A DNA stretch of 64,000 nt from Flavobacterium zepuense (GTDB lineage: Bacteria > Bacteroidota > Bacteroidia > Flavobacteriales > Flavobacteriaceae): the NCBI RefSeq assembly GCF_007097145.1, contig NZ_VJVZ01000008.1, positions 162,773 through 226,772 on the forward strand. Direction: 5' to 3'. The position numbers and the translations under genes are program-made. The first letter of the stretch is position 1, and each line of letters starts with the position of its first letter. Below, in pieces: positions 55,925 through 64,000 of this stretch. Below the pieces are notes generated by a model. That model was not told the DNA's origin and made no database searches. It saw only the letters and a list, made by a program, of their open reading frames with translations.

Positions 55925-57166
55925 TTATTTGTTAGTCCTGTTCGTGGATAAGCGGTCTCTTAACTTCCCCATATCTTCGCTAAGTTTTGCCTCCACAACC
56001 TTAGCATAAATTTGTGTTGTACGAATACTGGTATGTCCCAACATTTTTGATACGCTTTCAATAGGTACACCATTGCTCAGCGTTACCGTGGTAGCAAAGG
56101 TATGCCTGGCGATATGAAAGGTAAGTGTCTTGGTTATCCCACAAAGGTCAGCGATCTCTTTCAGGTAACCATTCATACGCTGGTTGGAGATCACCGGAAA
56201 GACTGTACCATCGTTTTGTGCCCGCGGGTCATCGACGTACATTTCCATTAACTCCCTTGCCTGTGGCAGTATCGGTACACGTACATTCGTATCGGTCTTT
56301 GCACGGTTGGTATATATCCAAAGCTCCCCATCAACGCCGGTTACGATATTTTCAGTTCTAAGTTTCGCAAGGTCAATATAGGCAAGCCCGGTATAGCAAC
56401 TAAAAAGGAACATATCACGGACGTTTTTTAAACGGTCTATTTTAAATTCCTTTTGTGCTAGTGTGTTAAGTTCAGCAGCATTTAAGCAATAGCGTTCTAC
56501 CTTCTCATAATGTTTTTTGAAGTTGGCGAAAGGATCTTTGGGAAGCCAATCAAGCAGCACGGCCATGTTTATCATTTTACGAAGCCTTTCAATATGCTTC
56601 ATGATCCCGTTATTATTTAATGGCTTTTGATGGTCTTTGGGAGTATAGTTATTCAGGTAAGTCTCAAAATCTAGTAGGAACTTATATTTAAGTTCTGAGA
56701 GTACCATATCATTCCTGTAGTATTTCTCGCGGATGAATTTGATAATGTACCGTTGCGTGGTGCTGTAGTTCTTCATGGTTCCCGGTGCAAGCCTATGTAA
56801 CGACTGCTCGTTATGATAGTCCATTAGTTTTACTAATGTCATTATTTCCTCGTCACAACCAAGGAAGAGAGCCTTAACAGTATCGACCGTTACAGGCTTT
56901 CGCTGCTGTACAAGGTCGTTATAGCCATCGGCAATGAGGCTGCGTATGCGTTCCAAATGGTTGTTCAGCTTTATACATTCTTCGCCCTTTCCTTTAGCGC
57001 GACCTTTAGCATCGTCCCACGTGTTGGGGTCAACTTTTTGTTTTAGGGAAATTTCGGTCCTACGGCCATTTACAGTAAGACGGGCGTAAACAGTAGCCTG
57101 CTTGCTTTTTCCTTGTTTGAAAATTCTGATAATAAATTGGATTCCAAAGGTGTTTGTGTTTTTCAT
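55925..57166 (-). CDS. int: Tyrosine recombinase / ICE integrase
   Basis: A 413-aa site-specific tyrosine recombinase of the Bacteroidetes ICE type, which would integrate and excise the element. N-terminal arm-binding region (FGIQFIIRIFKQGKSKQATVYARLTVNGRR), a SAM-like core-binding domain (about 105-205) and the catalytic domain (about 220-400). HIARHTF provides the HxxR motif and QIYAKV the nucleophile Tyr. The first catalytic Arg is replaced in CYTGLAYIDLAKL, as is common in this group. It lies 300 bp from tRNA-Pro and points away from it. Confidence 0.93.
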   Translation of the reverse strand: MKNTNTFGIQFIIRIFKQGKSKQATVYARLTVNGRRTEISLKQKVDPNTWDDAKGRAKGKGEECIKLNNHLERIRSLIADGYNDLVQQRKPVTVDTVKALFLGCDEEIMTLVKLMDYHNEQSLHRLAPGTMKNYSTTQRYIIKFIREKYYRNDMVLSELKYKFLLDFETYLNNYTPKDHQKPLNNNGIMKHIERLRKMINMAVLLDWLPKDPFANFKKHYEKVERYCLNAAELNTLAQKEFKIDRLKNVRDMFLFSCYTGLAYIDLAKLRTENIVTGVDGELWIYTNRAKTDTNVRVPILPQARELMEMYVDDPRAQNDGTVFPVISNQRMNGYLKEIADLCGITKTLTFHIARHTFATTVTLSNGVPIESVSKMLGHTSIRTTQIYAKVVEAKLSEDMGKLRDRLSTNRTNK

Positions 57167-57410
57167 ACCAAATGCATTTAAGTTAAATTGAACATTAAGT
57201 ACCGACTCAATTAAACTGCTTCAAAAAGGTGGCGTTTTGAGGCTGCATTTGGCAATGAAAAAGTGTTAAAGAAACAGGTGTAAAATATTTACATTCAGCA
57301 ACTTAAAATACTTTTTGTGAGTAGTTTTTGGGATACCCATTTTTACTCACCGAATTGCTCACATTTATATTGATTGTTTTGGGGTATTTCGTTACCAAAA
57401 AGGCACAAAA
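57167..57410. other. Probable attachment-site end of the ICE
   Basis: About 240 bp between integrase start and the tRNA terminator hairpin. The element/chromosome junction should lie here or in the tRNA 3' end. No second copy of the tRNA 3' sequence was noticed in the window, so the other att copy is presumably beyond the left edge. Confidence 0.4.
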
Positions 57411-57441
57411 AAACCCGTAAATACTTACAATTTACGGGTTT
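57411..57441 (-). terminator. Terminator hairpin downstream of tRNA-Pro
   Basis: AAACCCGTAAA (57411-57421) pairs with TTTACGGGTTT (57431-57441) across a 9-nt loop. Read on the minus strand the stem is followed by seven Ts, so it ends tRNA transcription. Confidence 0.8.
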
Positions 57442-57465
57442 TGAGGTGTTTTGACCTCTATTTTG

Positions 57466-57540
57466 TCGGGGTGGCAGGATTCGAACCTGCGACCTCCTGG
57501 TCCCAAACCAGGCGCGATGACCGGGCTACGCTACACCCCG
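57466..57540 (-). tRNA. tRNA-Pro (anticodon TGG)
   Basis: A full cloverleaf on the minus strand: acceptor CGGGGTG/CACCCCG with discriminator A, D stem GCG/CGC, anticodon stem CCTGG/CCAGG with loop TTTGGGA (anticodon TGG), T arm GCAGG-TTCGAAT-CCTGC. CCA is not encoded. Its 3' end faces the integrase, the normal layout for an ICE integrated at a tRNA gene. Confidence 0.95.
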
Positions 57541-57593
57541 AATGGTCTTCTCAATTACAGTAGCAGTAAAACTATGTGCTGTAATTGTGGGTG

Positions 57594-57623
57594 CAAATAT
57601 AGTATTAAATTTAATATACCAAA
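57594..57623 (-). promoter_or_regulatory. Promoter of tRNA-Pro
   Basis: On the minus strand TTTG (57623-57620) and TATATTTG (57601-57594) are separated by 18 bp, a full match to the Bacteroidetes promoter. The tRNA 5' end is 53 bp downstream. Confidence 0.65.
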
Positions 57624-57706
57624 ACACTATAAGCTATTTTTATTTAGGCATAGGTAAAACTGAGATTTTTGGTTAGTTATTTCTTGTATAAAAACATACA
57701 TTTGCA

Positions 57707-57714
57707 TCATCAAA
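57707..57714 (+). promoter_or_regulatory. -7 box of trxB
   Basis: TACATTTG matches TAnnTTTG, 22 bp before the trxB start; CTTG at 57683-57686 is a possible -33 element. Confidence 0.55.
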
Positions 57715-57736
57715 ATTTCACATTAAGATAAAGATT

Positions 57737-58690
57737 ATGTCTGATACGATAGAAAAAATCAAGTGTTTGATAATAGGTTCGGGGCCTGCAGGATATACGG
57801 CAGCTATTTATGCCGCGAGGGCAGATATGAACCCTGTATTATATACCGGTATGGAACCGGGCGGACAGCTAACTACCACTACAGAGGTTGATAACTTTCC
57901 CGGATACCCTGAAGGTATTGATGGGCCAACTATGATGGTACAATTACAGCAACAGGCAGAACGCTTTGGTACACAGGTGCGCATAGGCATGGCTACTGCT
58001 GTTGAATTTAGTAAAGAAGAAGGTGGCTGGCATAAAGTTACTATTGATAGTAACAAGCAAGTGCTTGCCCACACAATAATTATATCTACCGGTGCTACTG
58101 CAAAATACCTTGGCCTGCCAAGTGAGCAACGCTTAAGGGGCGGTGGTGTTTCGGCTTGTGCGGTGTGCGATGGTTTCTTTTACCGCAATCAGGATGTAGC
58201 CATTGTGGGTGCGGGAGATACGGCTGCCGAAGAGGCTACTTACCTGGCTAACATTTGTAAAAACGTAACCATGCTGGTTCGTAAAGATGTAATGCGTGCC
58301 AGTAAAGCAATGCAGCACCGCGTACAAAATACGCCGAACCTTACCGTGCTTTATAATACTGAGGTTGATGAGGTTATAGGCGACCAGGTTGTAGAAGGCC
58401 TTAGGGTAGTAAACAACGAAACCGGCGAAAAGCAGGTGATTGACATTACAGGCTTGTTTATTGCAATAGGCCACAAACCTAACACCGATATTTTTAAAGG
58501 CCAGTTAACAATGGATGAAACAGGCTATCTTATTACAGAACCGGGATCTACCAATACTAACCTGCCGGGTGTATTTGCAGCCGGAGACGTTCAGGATAAT
58601 ATTTACCGCCAGGCAATTACCGCCGCAGGTACAGGCTGTATGGCCGCGCTTGATGCAGAACGTTACCTTGGTGAGTTAGAAAGTCATTAA
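57737..58690 (+). CDS. trxB: Thioredoxin reductase
   Basis: A 317-aa flavoprotein that reduces thioredoxin with NADPH in the cytoplasm. FAD motif GSGPAGYTAAIYAA (residues 12-25), redox pair Cys141-Ala-Val-Cys144, NADPH motif GAGDTAAEEA and the C-terminal FAD segment GVFAAGDVQDNIYRQ are present. Length is normal. It is a core gene and marks the chromosomal side of the junction. Confidence 0.96.
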   Translation: MSDTIEKIKCLIIGSGPAGYTAAIYAARADMNPVLYTGMEPGGQLTTTTEVDNFPGYPEGIDGPTMMVQLQQQAERFGTQVRIGMATAVEFSKEEGGWHKVTIDSNKQVLAHTIIISTGATAKYLGLPSEQRLRGGGVSACAVCDGFFYRNQDVAIVGAGDTAAEEATYLANICKNVTMLVRKDVMRASKAMQHRVQNTPNLTVLYNTEVDEVIGDQVVEGLRVVNNETGEKQVIDITGLFIAIGHKPNTDIFKGQLTMDETGYLITEPGSTNTNLPGVFAAGDVQDNIYRQAITAAGTGCMAALDAERYLGELESH

Positions 58691-58714
58691 TAATTGCGTA
58701 AGCTTATTTATATA

Positions 58715-58758
58715 TTAAAACAAAGAAAGCAGCTATTAAGCTGCTTTCTTTGTTTTAA
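58715..58758. terminator. Bidirectional terminator between trxB and the DUF2807 gene
   Basis: AAAACAAAGAAAGCAGCT (58717-58734) pairs exactly with AGCTGCTTTCTTTGTTTT (58739-58756) around ATTA; two more A-T pairs extend the stem. T runs on both strands serve the convergent genes. Confidence 0.9.
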
Positions 58759-58768
58759 ACTGTCTATT

Positions 58769-59605
58769 CTATAATTCCTTCTTATAAATCGCGGCGCTAT
58801 CGGCAAATTTCTTCATAGAAACAGCGGTAGGTGCGCCAAACAATTCAATTTCAGTTTTACCCGATGCTTCAAGGTCTAAGGTTTCGGTAACTAAAATGCT
58901 TGATTTTGCAAAACCTTCGGCAACAACGGTTGCATTTTTAACGGTTAATTTTTTACCGGTAAAGGAAGCCGTGTTATCAACGCGCAATTGCATAGCAGCA
59001 GCGTCGCCCTCTATGGCAGCGGTAGTTTTTTGGTACATATCCATTTTAAGATTCTGTGTGGCAATAAGCGCTTTCAGGTCGGCGTTTTTGCTAAGTTCAA
59101 CCGTAGCGCTTTCGGCCTTAACATTAATTTCGGCCGTAGTCTTGTCATTAAGGCTGATGCTAAAAGTGCCCGCTTTTACATTAAGAAACGATTTGCTGAA
59201 ATCAACATTTTTAATAGCAATGTTCTCTAACTCCAGCTCGGTAAGGGCATACAGCATCACCTGGTGTTTCGCAATGATCGATTTTAGTTCTCCAGTATAA
59301 GTAACACGCACCGTTATTTTTTTCGCGCCTGTAATTTCTTTGTTGGTATACAGCCTTAAAGTTGTACCATGAATATCGGCCTGAATGCTCTCGTGCAGGT
59401 TGTCATCGGCCTCAATTTCTAAAGATTGGGTACTGCCTTTAGTAAGGTACACCTCCATATTATCTTCCAGTTCAAGGCTGTCAAAAGTTTGAACCTCTTT
59501 GGTGCTAACCGTAACATTTTTAGAACCTTTTATTTTTTCCCGTTTTTGGGCAAAGGTTACCGCCGTACATAACAGTACAAGCAGCACCAGGCAGCTTTTC
59601 TTCAT
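58769..59605 (-). CDS. Exported DUF2807 (head GIN domain) protein
   Basis: A 278-aa exported protein. Start at 59605 (MKKSCLVLLVLLCTAVTFAQ) gives a proper signal peptide; a longer in-frame start at 59632 is unlikely. The body is a DUF2807-type beta-solenoid beginning TFDSLELEDNMEVYLTKGS, with repeating short strands (VKAESATVELSKNADLKALI and similar). Such proteins are common cell-envelope proteins of Bacteroidetes without known function. Confidence 0.82.
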   Translation of the reverse strand: MKKSCLVLLVLLCTAVTFAQKREKIKGSKNVTVSTKEVQTFDSLELEDNMEVYLTKGSTQSLEIEADDNLHESIQADIHGTTLRLYTNKEITGAKKITVRVTYTGELKSIIAKHQVMLYALTELELENIAIKNVDFSKSFLNVKAGTFSISLNDKTTAEINVKAESATVELSKNADLKALIATQNLKMDMYQKTTAAIEGDAAAMQLRVDNTASFTGKKLTVKNATVVAEGFAKSSILVTETLDLEASGKTEIELFGAPTAVSMKKFADSAAIYKKEL

Positions 59606-59763
59606 AATTTGTGAATTTATTGGTAAAAGCAAATATATAAAAAATCGTGGGCACGGCTTACAATTTTGATGTTTTCAAATTCGCTAAGCATCAGCTAATT
59701 GTGATTTTTATGTAACATTTTTTTAATAAGTTAGTCATGTAAGAACCATATTGCAACAATGTG

Positions 59764-59771
59764 TATATTTG
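59764..59771 (+). promoter_or_regulatory. -7 box of the S41 peptidase gene
   Basis: TATATTTG matches TAnnTTTG and ends 22 bp before the start codon at 59794. Confidence 0.5.
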
Positions 59772-59793
59772 TTGTGCAAAATAGATTTTTTAT

Positions 59794-62700
59794 ATGAAAA
59801 GATTTACCTGTTTACTATTGCTTTTGGCAGGTGGTACCATGAGTGCCCAAACTGTAAAAACACCCGATGCATCTAACCCCAAATGGCTACGGAATGCCGC
59901 AATATCGCCCGATGGGTCGGCTATTGCCTTTTCGTATCAAGGAGATATTTTTACAATACCAGTAAACGGCGGCCAGGCAGTAAGGCTTACCATACACGAA
60001 GCTTATGATGCCGACCCGGTATGGAGTGGCGATGGTAAACAAATTGCGTTTTCGTCTACACGCTACGGTAATAAAGATGTTTTTGTTATCCCCGCCGCTG
60101 GGGGAGTATCAAAAAGGCTTACCTATTATTCTGCCGATGATGTGCCTTCTGATTTTAACAACACCAATGATAAGGTAATTTATACGTCATCAAGGTTAGA
60201 TGATGTGGCATCTGCCGTGCTGCCTACGTTTTTCCTGCCGGAATTGTATGAGGTTAGTATTAATGGCGGTATGGAAAAGCGACTGCTTGCCACACCTGCC
60301 GAGGCAGCCGTTTTTAGCCCGGACGGTACAAAATTGCTGTTTCATGACAGGAAAGGATATGAAGACCCTTTCCGTAAGCACCAAACGTCATCTGTTACCC
60401 GCGATATTTGGGTGTACGACCTGCAGTCTAAAACCTATTACCCCGTAACCGAAACCAATACCGAAGAGCGCAACCCCGTTTACGGCAACGGTAGCGAATA
60501 TTATTTCCTGAGCGAGCGTAACAGTACCTTTAACGTATGGAAAGCATCGTTAGCAAATAATAAAGAAAGCAGCCCGCAGCAGATAACTAATTTTACAAAG
60601 CATCCGGTGCGCTTTTTAAGCCGTTCTAATAACGGAACGCTTTGTTATACTTGGGATGGTGAAATTTACACCCAAACCGATGGCGGCCAGCCTAAAAAAC
60701 TTGTTGTAGATATACAAAGCGATGAGCGTTACAACGAAAAAGTGATCCAGACGCTTAGGGGCGATGCTACCGATTTTGCCATATCGCCAAACGGTAAAGA
60801 AGAAGCCTTTATAGTACACGGCGAAGTTTTTGTGGTAAGTACCGAATTTGGCATTACAAAAAGGATTACCAATACGCCCGAGCAGGAGCGTAATATACAG
60901 TTTAGCCCGGATGGACGCAGCCTTTTATACAGCGGCGAGCGTGGCGGCTGCTGGAATATTTATGAAACCAGCCTGGTTAACAAAGAAGATAAATACTTTT
61001 TTGATGCCACGCAGTTTAAAGAAAGCCCGGTTGTAACATCGGGTAAAGAGTCGTTCCAGGCGCAGTATTCGCCCGATGGTAAAGAGGTTGCTTTTATAGA
61101 GGAGCGTACTACCATCCGTATAAAAAACCTTGCCAGCGGTGCCGTTCGCACGGTGCTTGCCGGTAAATACAATTACTCTTACCAGGATGGCGACCAGTAT
61201 TTTACATGGTCGCCCGATAGTAAATGGCTGCTTGTGCCCTATATGGCCTACGAGCGCTGGAATACCGATATCGGCCTTATTAATGTTAATGATGGCAAAG
61301 CGCCCATTAACCTTAGCCAGAGCGGTTACAACAACCAGAACCCTAAGTTTGGTATGGAGGGCGAAATGGTGTACTGGGCGTCTGATAAAGATGGTTACCG
61401 CTCGCACGGCAGCTGGGGTGCAGAGAGCGATGTGTATGCTGTTTTCCTTACAGAGAATGCCCAAAAGAAATTTGAGCTGAGCAAAGCCGAATATGCTTTA
61501 TGGAAAGAGCAGGACGATGCTAAAAAGGGCAAGGATGATGATAAAGATGGCAAAGACAAGAAAGACAAGAAAGACAAAAAAGGCAAGGATAAAGATAAAG
61601 ATGAGAAAAAAGAAGCTGTTAAGCCTGTAAAAATAGATTTTGAAGGCCTTCAGGACCGTAAAGCCAAGCTCACCATACACTCATCAAGGTTGTCTGACTT
61701 TGTGGTGGATAAAGATGGCGAGAACATTTACTACCTAACGCGTTTTGAGGAAGGTACCAACCTTTGGAGGACAAAATTCCGCGATAAGGAAACCAAGCTG
61801 TTTGTAAACCTTAACAGCGAAGATTCTAAAATAGAACTGGATAGCAAGGAAGAGAATATATTCCTTATTGATAAAGGCGGCAAGCTGATTAAAATAGCAG
61901 TTAAGGATGCTAAAAAGGAGCCGATTAACTTTGCTGCCGAAATGAGCCTTAACGAAACTGCCGAACGTGCCTATATGTTTGAGCATGCCTGGAGGCAGTT
62001 TAAAAAGAAATTTTACCTGGAAGACCTGCATGGTGTAGACTGGGATTATTACAAACAGGAGTACGCTAAATTTTTACCGTACATAAACAACTCCGTTGAT
62101 TTTTCAGATTTGTTAAGCGAAATGCTGGGCGAGGTAAATGCATCGCACACCGGCAGCCGCTACCGCCCGGAGCGTTCGCCTGCTAATGATGCTACGGCAT
62201 CATTGGGTGTATATCTTGATAACAACTATACCGGCAACGGTGTTAAAATCGCCGAAGTGTTAGACAGGAGTCCGCTTTTTAAAGCAAAACAAAAAATTAA
62301 GGCAGGCTTTATTATTGAGGCGATAGATGGCGTAAAAATTACCCCGGAGCAAAATTACTACGCGTTGCTAAACCGTAAAGCCGATAAAAAGACACTTGTA
62401 GGCTTTTTTGATGACAAGACCGGTAAACGCTGGAACGAGGTTATAGAGCCTATAACCCTTGGCAACGAGAACAAATTGGCGTATGACCGTTGGGTTAAAA
62501 AACGTGAAAAAGATGTAGAGCGCCTTTCGGGCGGTAAGCTGGGTTACGTGCACGTAGAGGGTATGGACTCTGAAAGCTTTAGGAATGTGTTCGAGAAAGC
62601 ACTGGGCAAGTATAACGATGCCGAGGCCCTTATTGTAGATACCCGCTTTAACGGTGGGGGATGGCTGCATGACGACCTTGCTACTTTCCTGAGCGGAAAA

Positions 62701-63090
62701 ATATACATGTCTTTTGAGCCACGCGGCCAAAAAAATATGGGTAATGAGCCGCAGTTTAAATGGCACAAGCCATCGGCGGTACTAATAAGCGAGGGTAACT
62801 ATAGCGATGCGCACATGTTTCCATATACTTACAAAGCGTTGGGCATAGGCAAGCTTATAGGTATGCCGGTGCCGGGTACCGGTACTGCCGTATGGTGGGA
62901 AAAGATGGTAGATGGCAAAACCATCTTTGGGGTGCCGCAGGTAGGTATGCGTACCGTTAACGAGGGTAAGCTGATGGAGAACTTTCAGTTAGAGCCGGAT
63001 GTTAAGGTTAAAAACGAACCTGCTAAAGTAAATGCCGGCGAAGACCAGCAGCTGGAAGCAGCAGTAATAGAGCTTTTAAAGAAAAAATAA
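59794..63090 (+). CDS. S41 family peptidase, tricorn-like, exported
   Basis: A 1098-aa exported protease. Signal peptide (FTCLLLLLAGGTMSAQ), then WD40/PD40-type propeller repeats with SPDG motifs (AISPDGSAIAFS, FSPDGTKLLFH, YSPDGKEVAFIEE) over about residues 25-560, a Lys/Asp-rich low-complexity insert (about 578-610), a tricorn C1-like helical region, a PDZ domain (about 800-890) and the S41 core. The catalytic Ser is Ser1004 in EGNYSDAHMF. It probably degrades peptides in the periplasm. Chromosomal gene. Confidence 0.92.
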   Translation: MKRFTCLLLLLAGGTMSAQTVKTPDASNPKWLRNAAISPDGSAIAFSYQGDIFTIPVNGGQAVRLTIHEAYDADPVWSGDGKQIAFSSTRYGNKDVFVIPAAGGVSKRLTYYSADDVPSDFNNTNDKVIYTSSRLDDVASAVLPTFFLPELYEVSINGGMEKRLLATPAEAAVFSPDGTKLLFHDRKGYEDPFRKHQTSSVTRDIWVYDLQSKTYYPVTETNTEERNPVYGNGSEYYFLSERNSTFNVWKASLANNKESSPQQITNFTKHPVRFLSRSNNGTLCYTWDGEIYTQTDGGQPKKLVVDIQSDERYNEKVIQTLRGDATDFAISPNGKEEAFIVHGEVFVVSTEFGITKRITNTPEQERNIQFSPDGRSLLYSGERGGCWNIYETSLVNKEDKYFFDATQFKESPVVTSGKESFQAQYSPDGKEVAFIEERTTIRIKNLASGAVRTVLAGKYNYSYQDGDQYFTWSPDSKWLLVPYMAYERWNTDIGLINVNDGKAPINLSQSGYNNQNPKFGMEGEMVYWASDKDGYRSHGSWGAESDVYAVFLTENAQKKFELSKAEYALWKEQDDAKKGKDDDKDGKDKKDKKDKKGKDKDKDEKKEAVKPVKIDFEGLQDRKAKLTIHSSRLSDFVVDKDGENIYYLTRFEEGTNLWRTKFRDKETKLFVNLNSEDSKIELDSKEENIFLIDKGGKLIKIAVKDAKKEPINFAAEMSLNETAERAYMFEHAWRQFKKKFYLEDLHGVDWDYYKQEYAKFLPYINNSVDFSDLLSEMLGEVNASHTGSRYRPERSPANDATASLGVYLDNNYTGNGVKIAEVLDRSPLFKAKQKIKAGFIIEAIDGVKITPEQNYYALLNRKADKKTLVGFFDDKTGKRWNEVIEPITLGNENKLAYDRWVKKREKDVERLSGGKLGYVHVEGMDSESFRNVFEKALGKYNDAEALIVDTRFNGGGWLHDDLATFLSGKIYMSFEPRGQKNMGNEPQFKWHKPSAVLISEGNYSDAHMFPYTYKALGIGKLIGMPVPGTGTAVWWEKMVDGKTIFGVPQVGMRTVNEGKLMENFQLEPDVKVKNEPAKVNAGEDQQLEAAVIELLKKK

Positions 63091-63130
63091 ATAGTAACGG
63101 CCACCTGAAAAGGTGGCCGTTACTATTTAT
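63087..63130. terminator. Long bidirectional terminator
   Basis: A 20-bp perfect stem (63087-63106 with 63111-63130) around a GAAA loop; core GTAACGGCCACCT / AGGTGGCCGTTAC. It overlaps the peptidase stop codon and lies between convergent genes. Confidence 0.88.
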
Positions 63131-63176
63131 GGAGTATTAAACATTAACATGATAGGAGACGAGCTAAATGTACTCG

Positions 63177-64000
63177 TCAATAATTGAAATGGTTTTCAAT
63201 TAAATTTTCCGTTAGTATTTTAGCTTCTTTAAATTCAAAAATTAATAAATCTATTACTTGTGCATATTGATTTTTAGCTTCTTTGAATACAGGATTATCA
63301 AAAGATATACTAACAACAGTTTTTCTTAAATTAGTATATGAATTTAAAGCATTTTCTATTAATTGAGGTAGAGTATATAGAGCGGTAAAATCGCTATATA
63401 AACTTTTCATACTGATATTGTTATTCCTATTATGTAATATTAAACTTTCTAATGCGAATATACCTTCGGAGTAAAGTTCAGAAAATATTTGTATTTCATA
63501 TTCAACTCTTCGGGAGCTTAAATTTAATGCATTCCCAAAATTTTTCACTGCTGCGATTACACGTGCGTCTTTGTTTGTTAAACCTTCATTTATATAGATA
63601 GTTATTTTTTCTGTAAGCTTACTTGTAGTAGCTGTCTGTTCGTTTATTAGATTGCTAATATTGATGATACTTTTTCCAGCATCATCTATAAGCTGAATAT
63701 TTTCAATTAAATCAAATTCATTATCAGTGCTTTTGCTGATAAAAATGTTGAAATTTTTGTCATTTTCAGATGAGAAAATACGATTGATTCTTTCCTTAGA
63801 TTTTAAATTAAATTTTTGATTCAATGGAATTTCTAATTTCCATTTTTTTTTATTTTTTTTAAAGATCTTTTCATTTATTTCAATCCAGTAGGTTTCATCT
63901 GTTGTTGGTAAATGTGCTATTAGTATAATCGGAATAGAAAGATTTAGCCAATAGTTATAATGTATTTGAGAAACATAATAAGAGAGAGTCTTTTCAGTTA
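63177..64000 (-). CDS. DUF4365-like protein, N-terminus beyond the window
   Basis: An open minus-strand frame ends at 63177 and continues without a stop through the right edge, about 274 codons. The visible N-terminal part contains SYYVSQIHYNYWLNLSIPIILIAHL and ETYWIEI, the YW...IPvilv...YW pattern of DUF4365 domains (nuclease-like fold found in defence islands). A TTG at 63824 could be taken as a start, but the frame and domain extend upstream of it. The C-terminal 200 residues are helical and unrecognised. The gene is far more AT-rich than trxB or the peptidase, which suggests recent acquisition. Confidence 0.65.
   Translation of the reverse strand, partial: TEKTLSYYVSQIHYNYWLNLSIPIILIAHLPTTDETYWIEINEKIFKKNKKKWKLEIPLNQKFNLKSKERINRIFSSENDKNFNIFISKSTDNEFDLIENIQLIDDAGKSIINISNLINEQTATTSKLTEKITIYINEGLTNKDARVIAAVKNFGNALNLSSRRVEYEIQIFSELYSEGIFALESLILHNRNNNISMKSLYSDFTALYTLPQLIENALNSYTNLRKTVVSISFDNPVFKEAKNQYAQVIDLLIFEFKEAKILTENLIENHFNY

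Noticed and set aside
61535..61615. Lys/Asp-rich stretch in the S41 peptidase as a repeat or separate element
   Set aside because: It is in frame and common as a low-complexity insert between propeller and protease domains of this family.

Overview
This window reads as a large integrative and conjugative element (ICE) of the Bacteroidetes CTnDOT-like tra class. It is joined on its right to chromosomal DNA of a Flavobacterium-like member of the Bacteroidota. The assignment rests on a tra gene set found only in that phylum (TraE, F, G, I, J, K, L, M, N types), promoter boxes of the form TAnnTTTG, a Bacteroidetes-type tyrosine integrase, and Flavobacterium-like core genes (trxB, a DUF2807 protein, a tricorn-like S41 peptidase) beyond a tRNA-Pro gene. 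The element enters from the left: only the first 63 codons of its coupling protein lie inside the window. It appears to end between the integrase and the 3' end of tRNA-Pro(TGG), at about 57.17-57.47 kb.

Layout. 1-6.4 kb: mobilisation module (coupling protein, relaxase, MobA, a hairpin-rich candidate oriT, ParA, DUF3408 and TraD-type proteins), with an SDR plus AraC cargo pair between coupling protein and relaxase. 6.5-9.5 kb: cargo placed between TraD and TraE (MFS pump, TetR regulator with two palindromic operators, DUF1016/PDDEXK protein). 9.7-17.7 kb: the mating-pore operon traE-traN; TraO, TraP and TraQ do not follow. 17.7-19 kb: a promoter followed by about 210 nt of nested inverted repeats that look like a structured RNA, then two small orphan proteins, one resembling the RNA polymerase alpha C-terminal domain. 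19-24.8 kb: a stand-alone CheB, a CheB-CheR-PAS-histidine kinase fusion and two single-domain response regulators.

24.8-30.5 kb: a retropepsin/PDZ protein with a small partner, an AraC-controlled Tat-exported aldo/keto reductase and two flavodoxin-fold quinone-reductase-like genes, one broken by an in-frame TAG. 30.5-36.8 kb: a PRTRC cassette (proteins E, C, an F-like protein, B, ThiF) with DUF932 and SSB genes, bounded by a four-hairpin array at its 3' end and a repeat-rich stretch at its 5' end. 36.8-38 kb: an AlkZ/YcaQ-type DNA glycosylase. 38-46.4 kb: an AraC regulator divergent from an eight-gene redox operon (SDR, two cupins, carboxymuconolactone-decarboxylase-like protein, monooxygenase, Zn alcohol dehydrogenase, PQQ-type dehydrogenase, aldo/keto reductase). 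46.5-55.1 kb: two PAS histidine kinases, three single-domain receivers (one without its phospho-acceptor Asp) and an Fe-S photolyase with an overlapping 50-aa DUF2256 gene. 55-57.2 kb: a decayed second DUF1016 gene and the integrase. 57.4-64 kb: tRNA-Pro, trxB, DUF2807, S41 peptidase and an AT-rich partial DUF4365-like gene.

How the genes fit together (inference): the ICE moves by relaxase, coupling protein and the tra pore. ParA and the PRTRC/SSB/DUF932 block look like maintenance or replication functions of the mobile form. The cargo is a stress package: three paralogous AraC regulators each next to oxidoreductases that suit reactive aldehydes or quinones, DNA repair (photolyase, AlkZ-like), an efflux pump, and a phospho-relay set of kinases and small receivers. 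No CRISPR array, rRNA gene or intact insertion sequence was seen.
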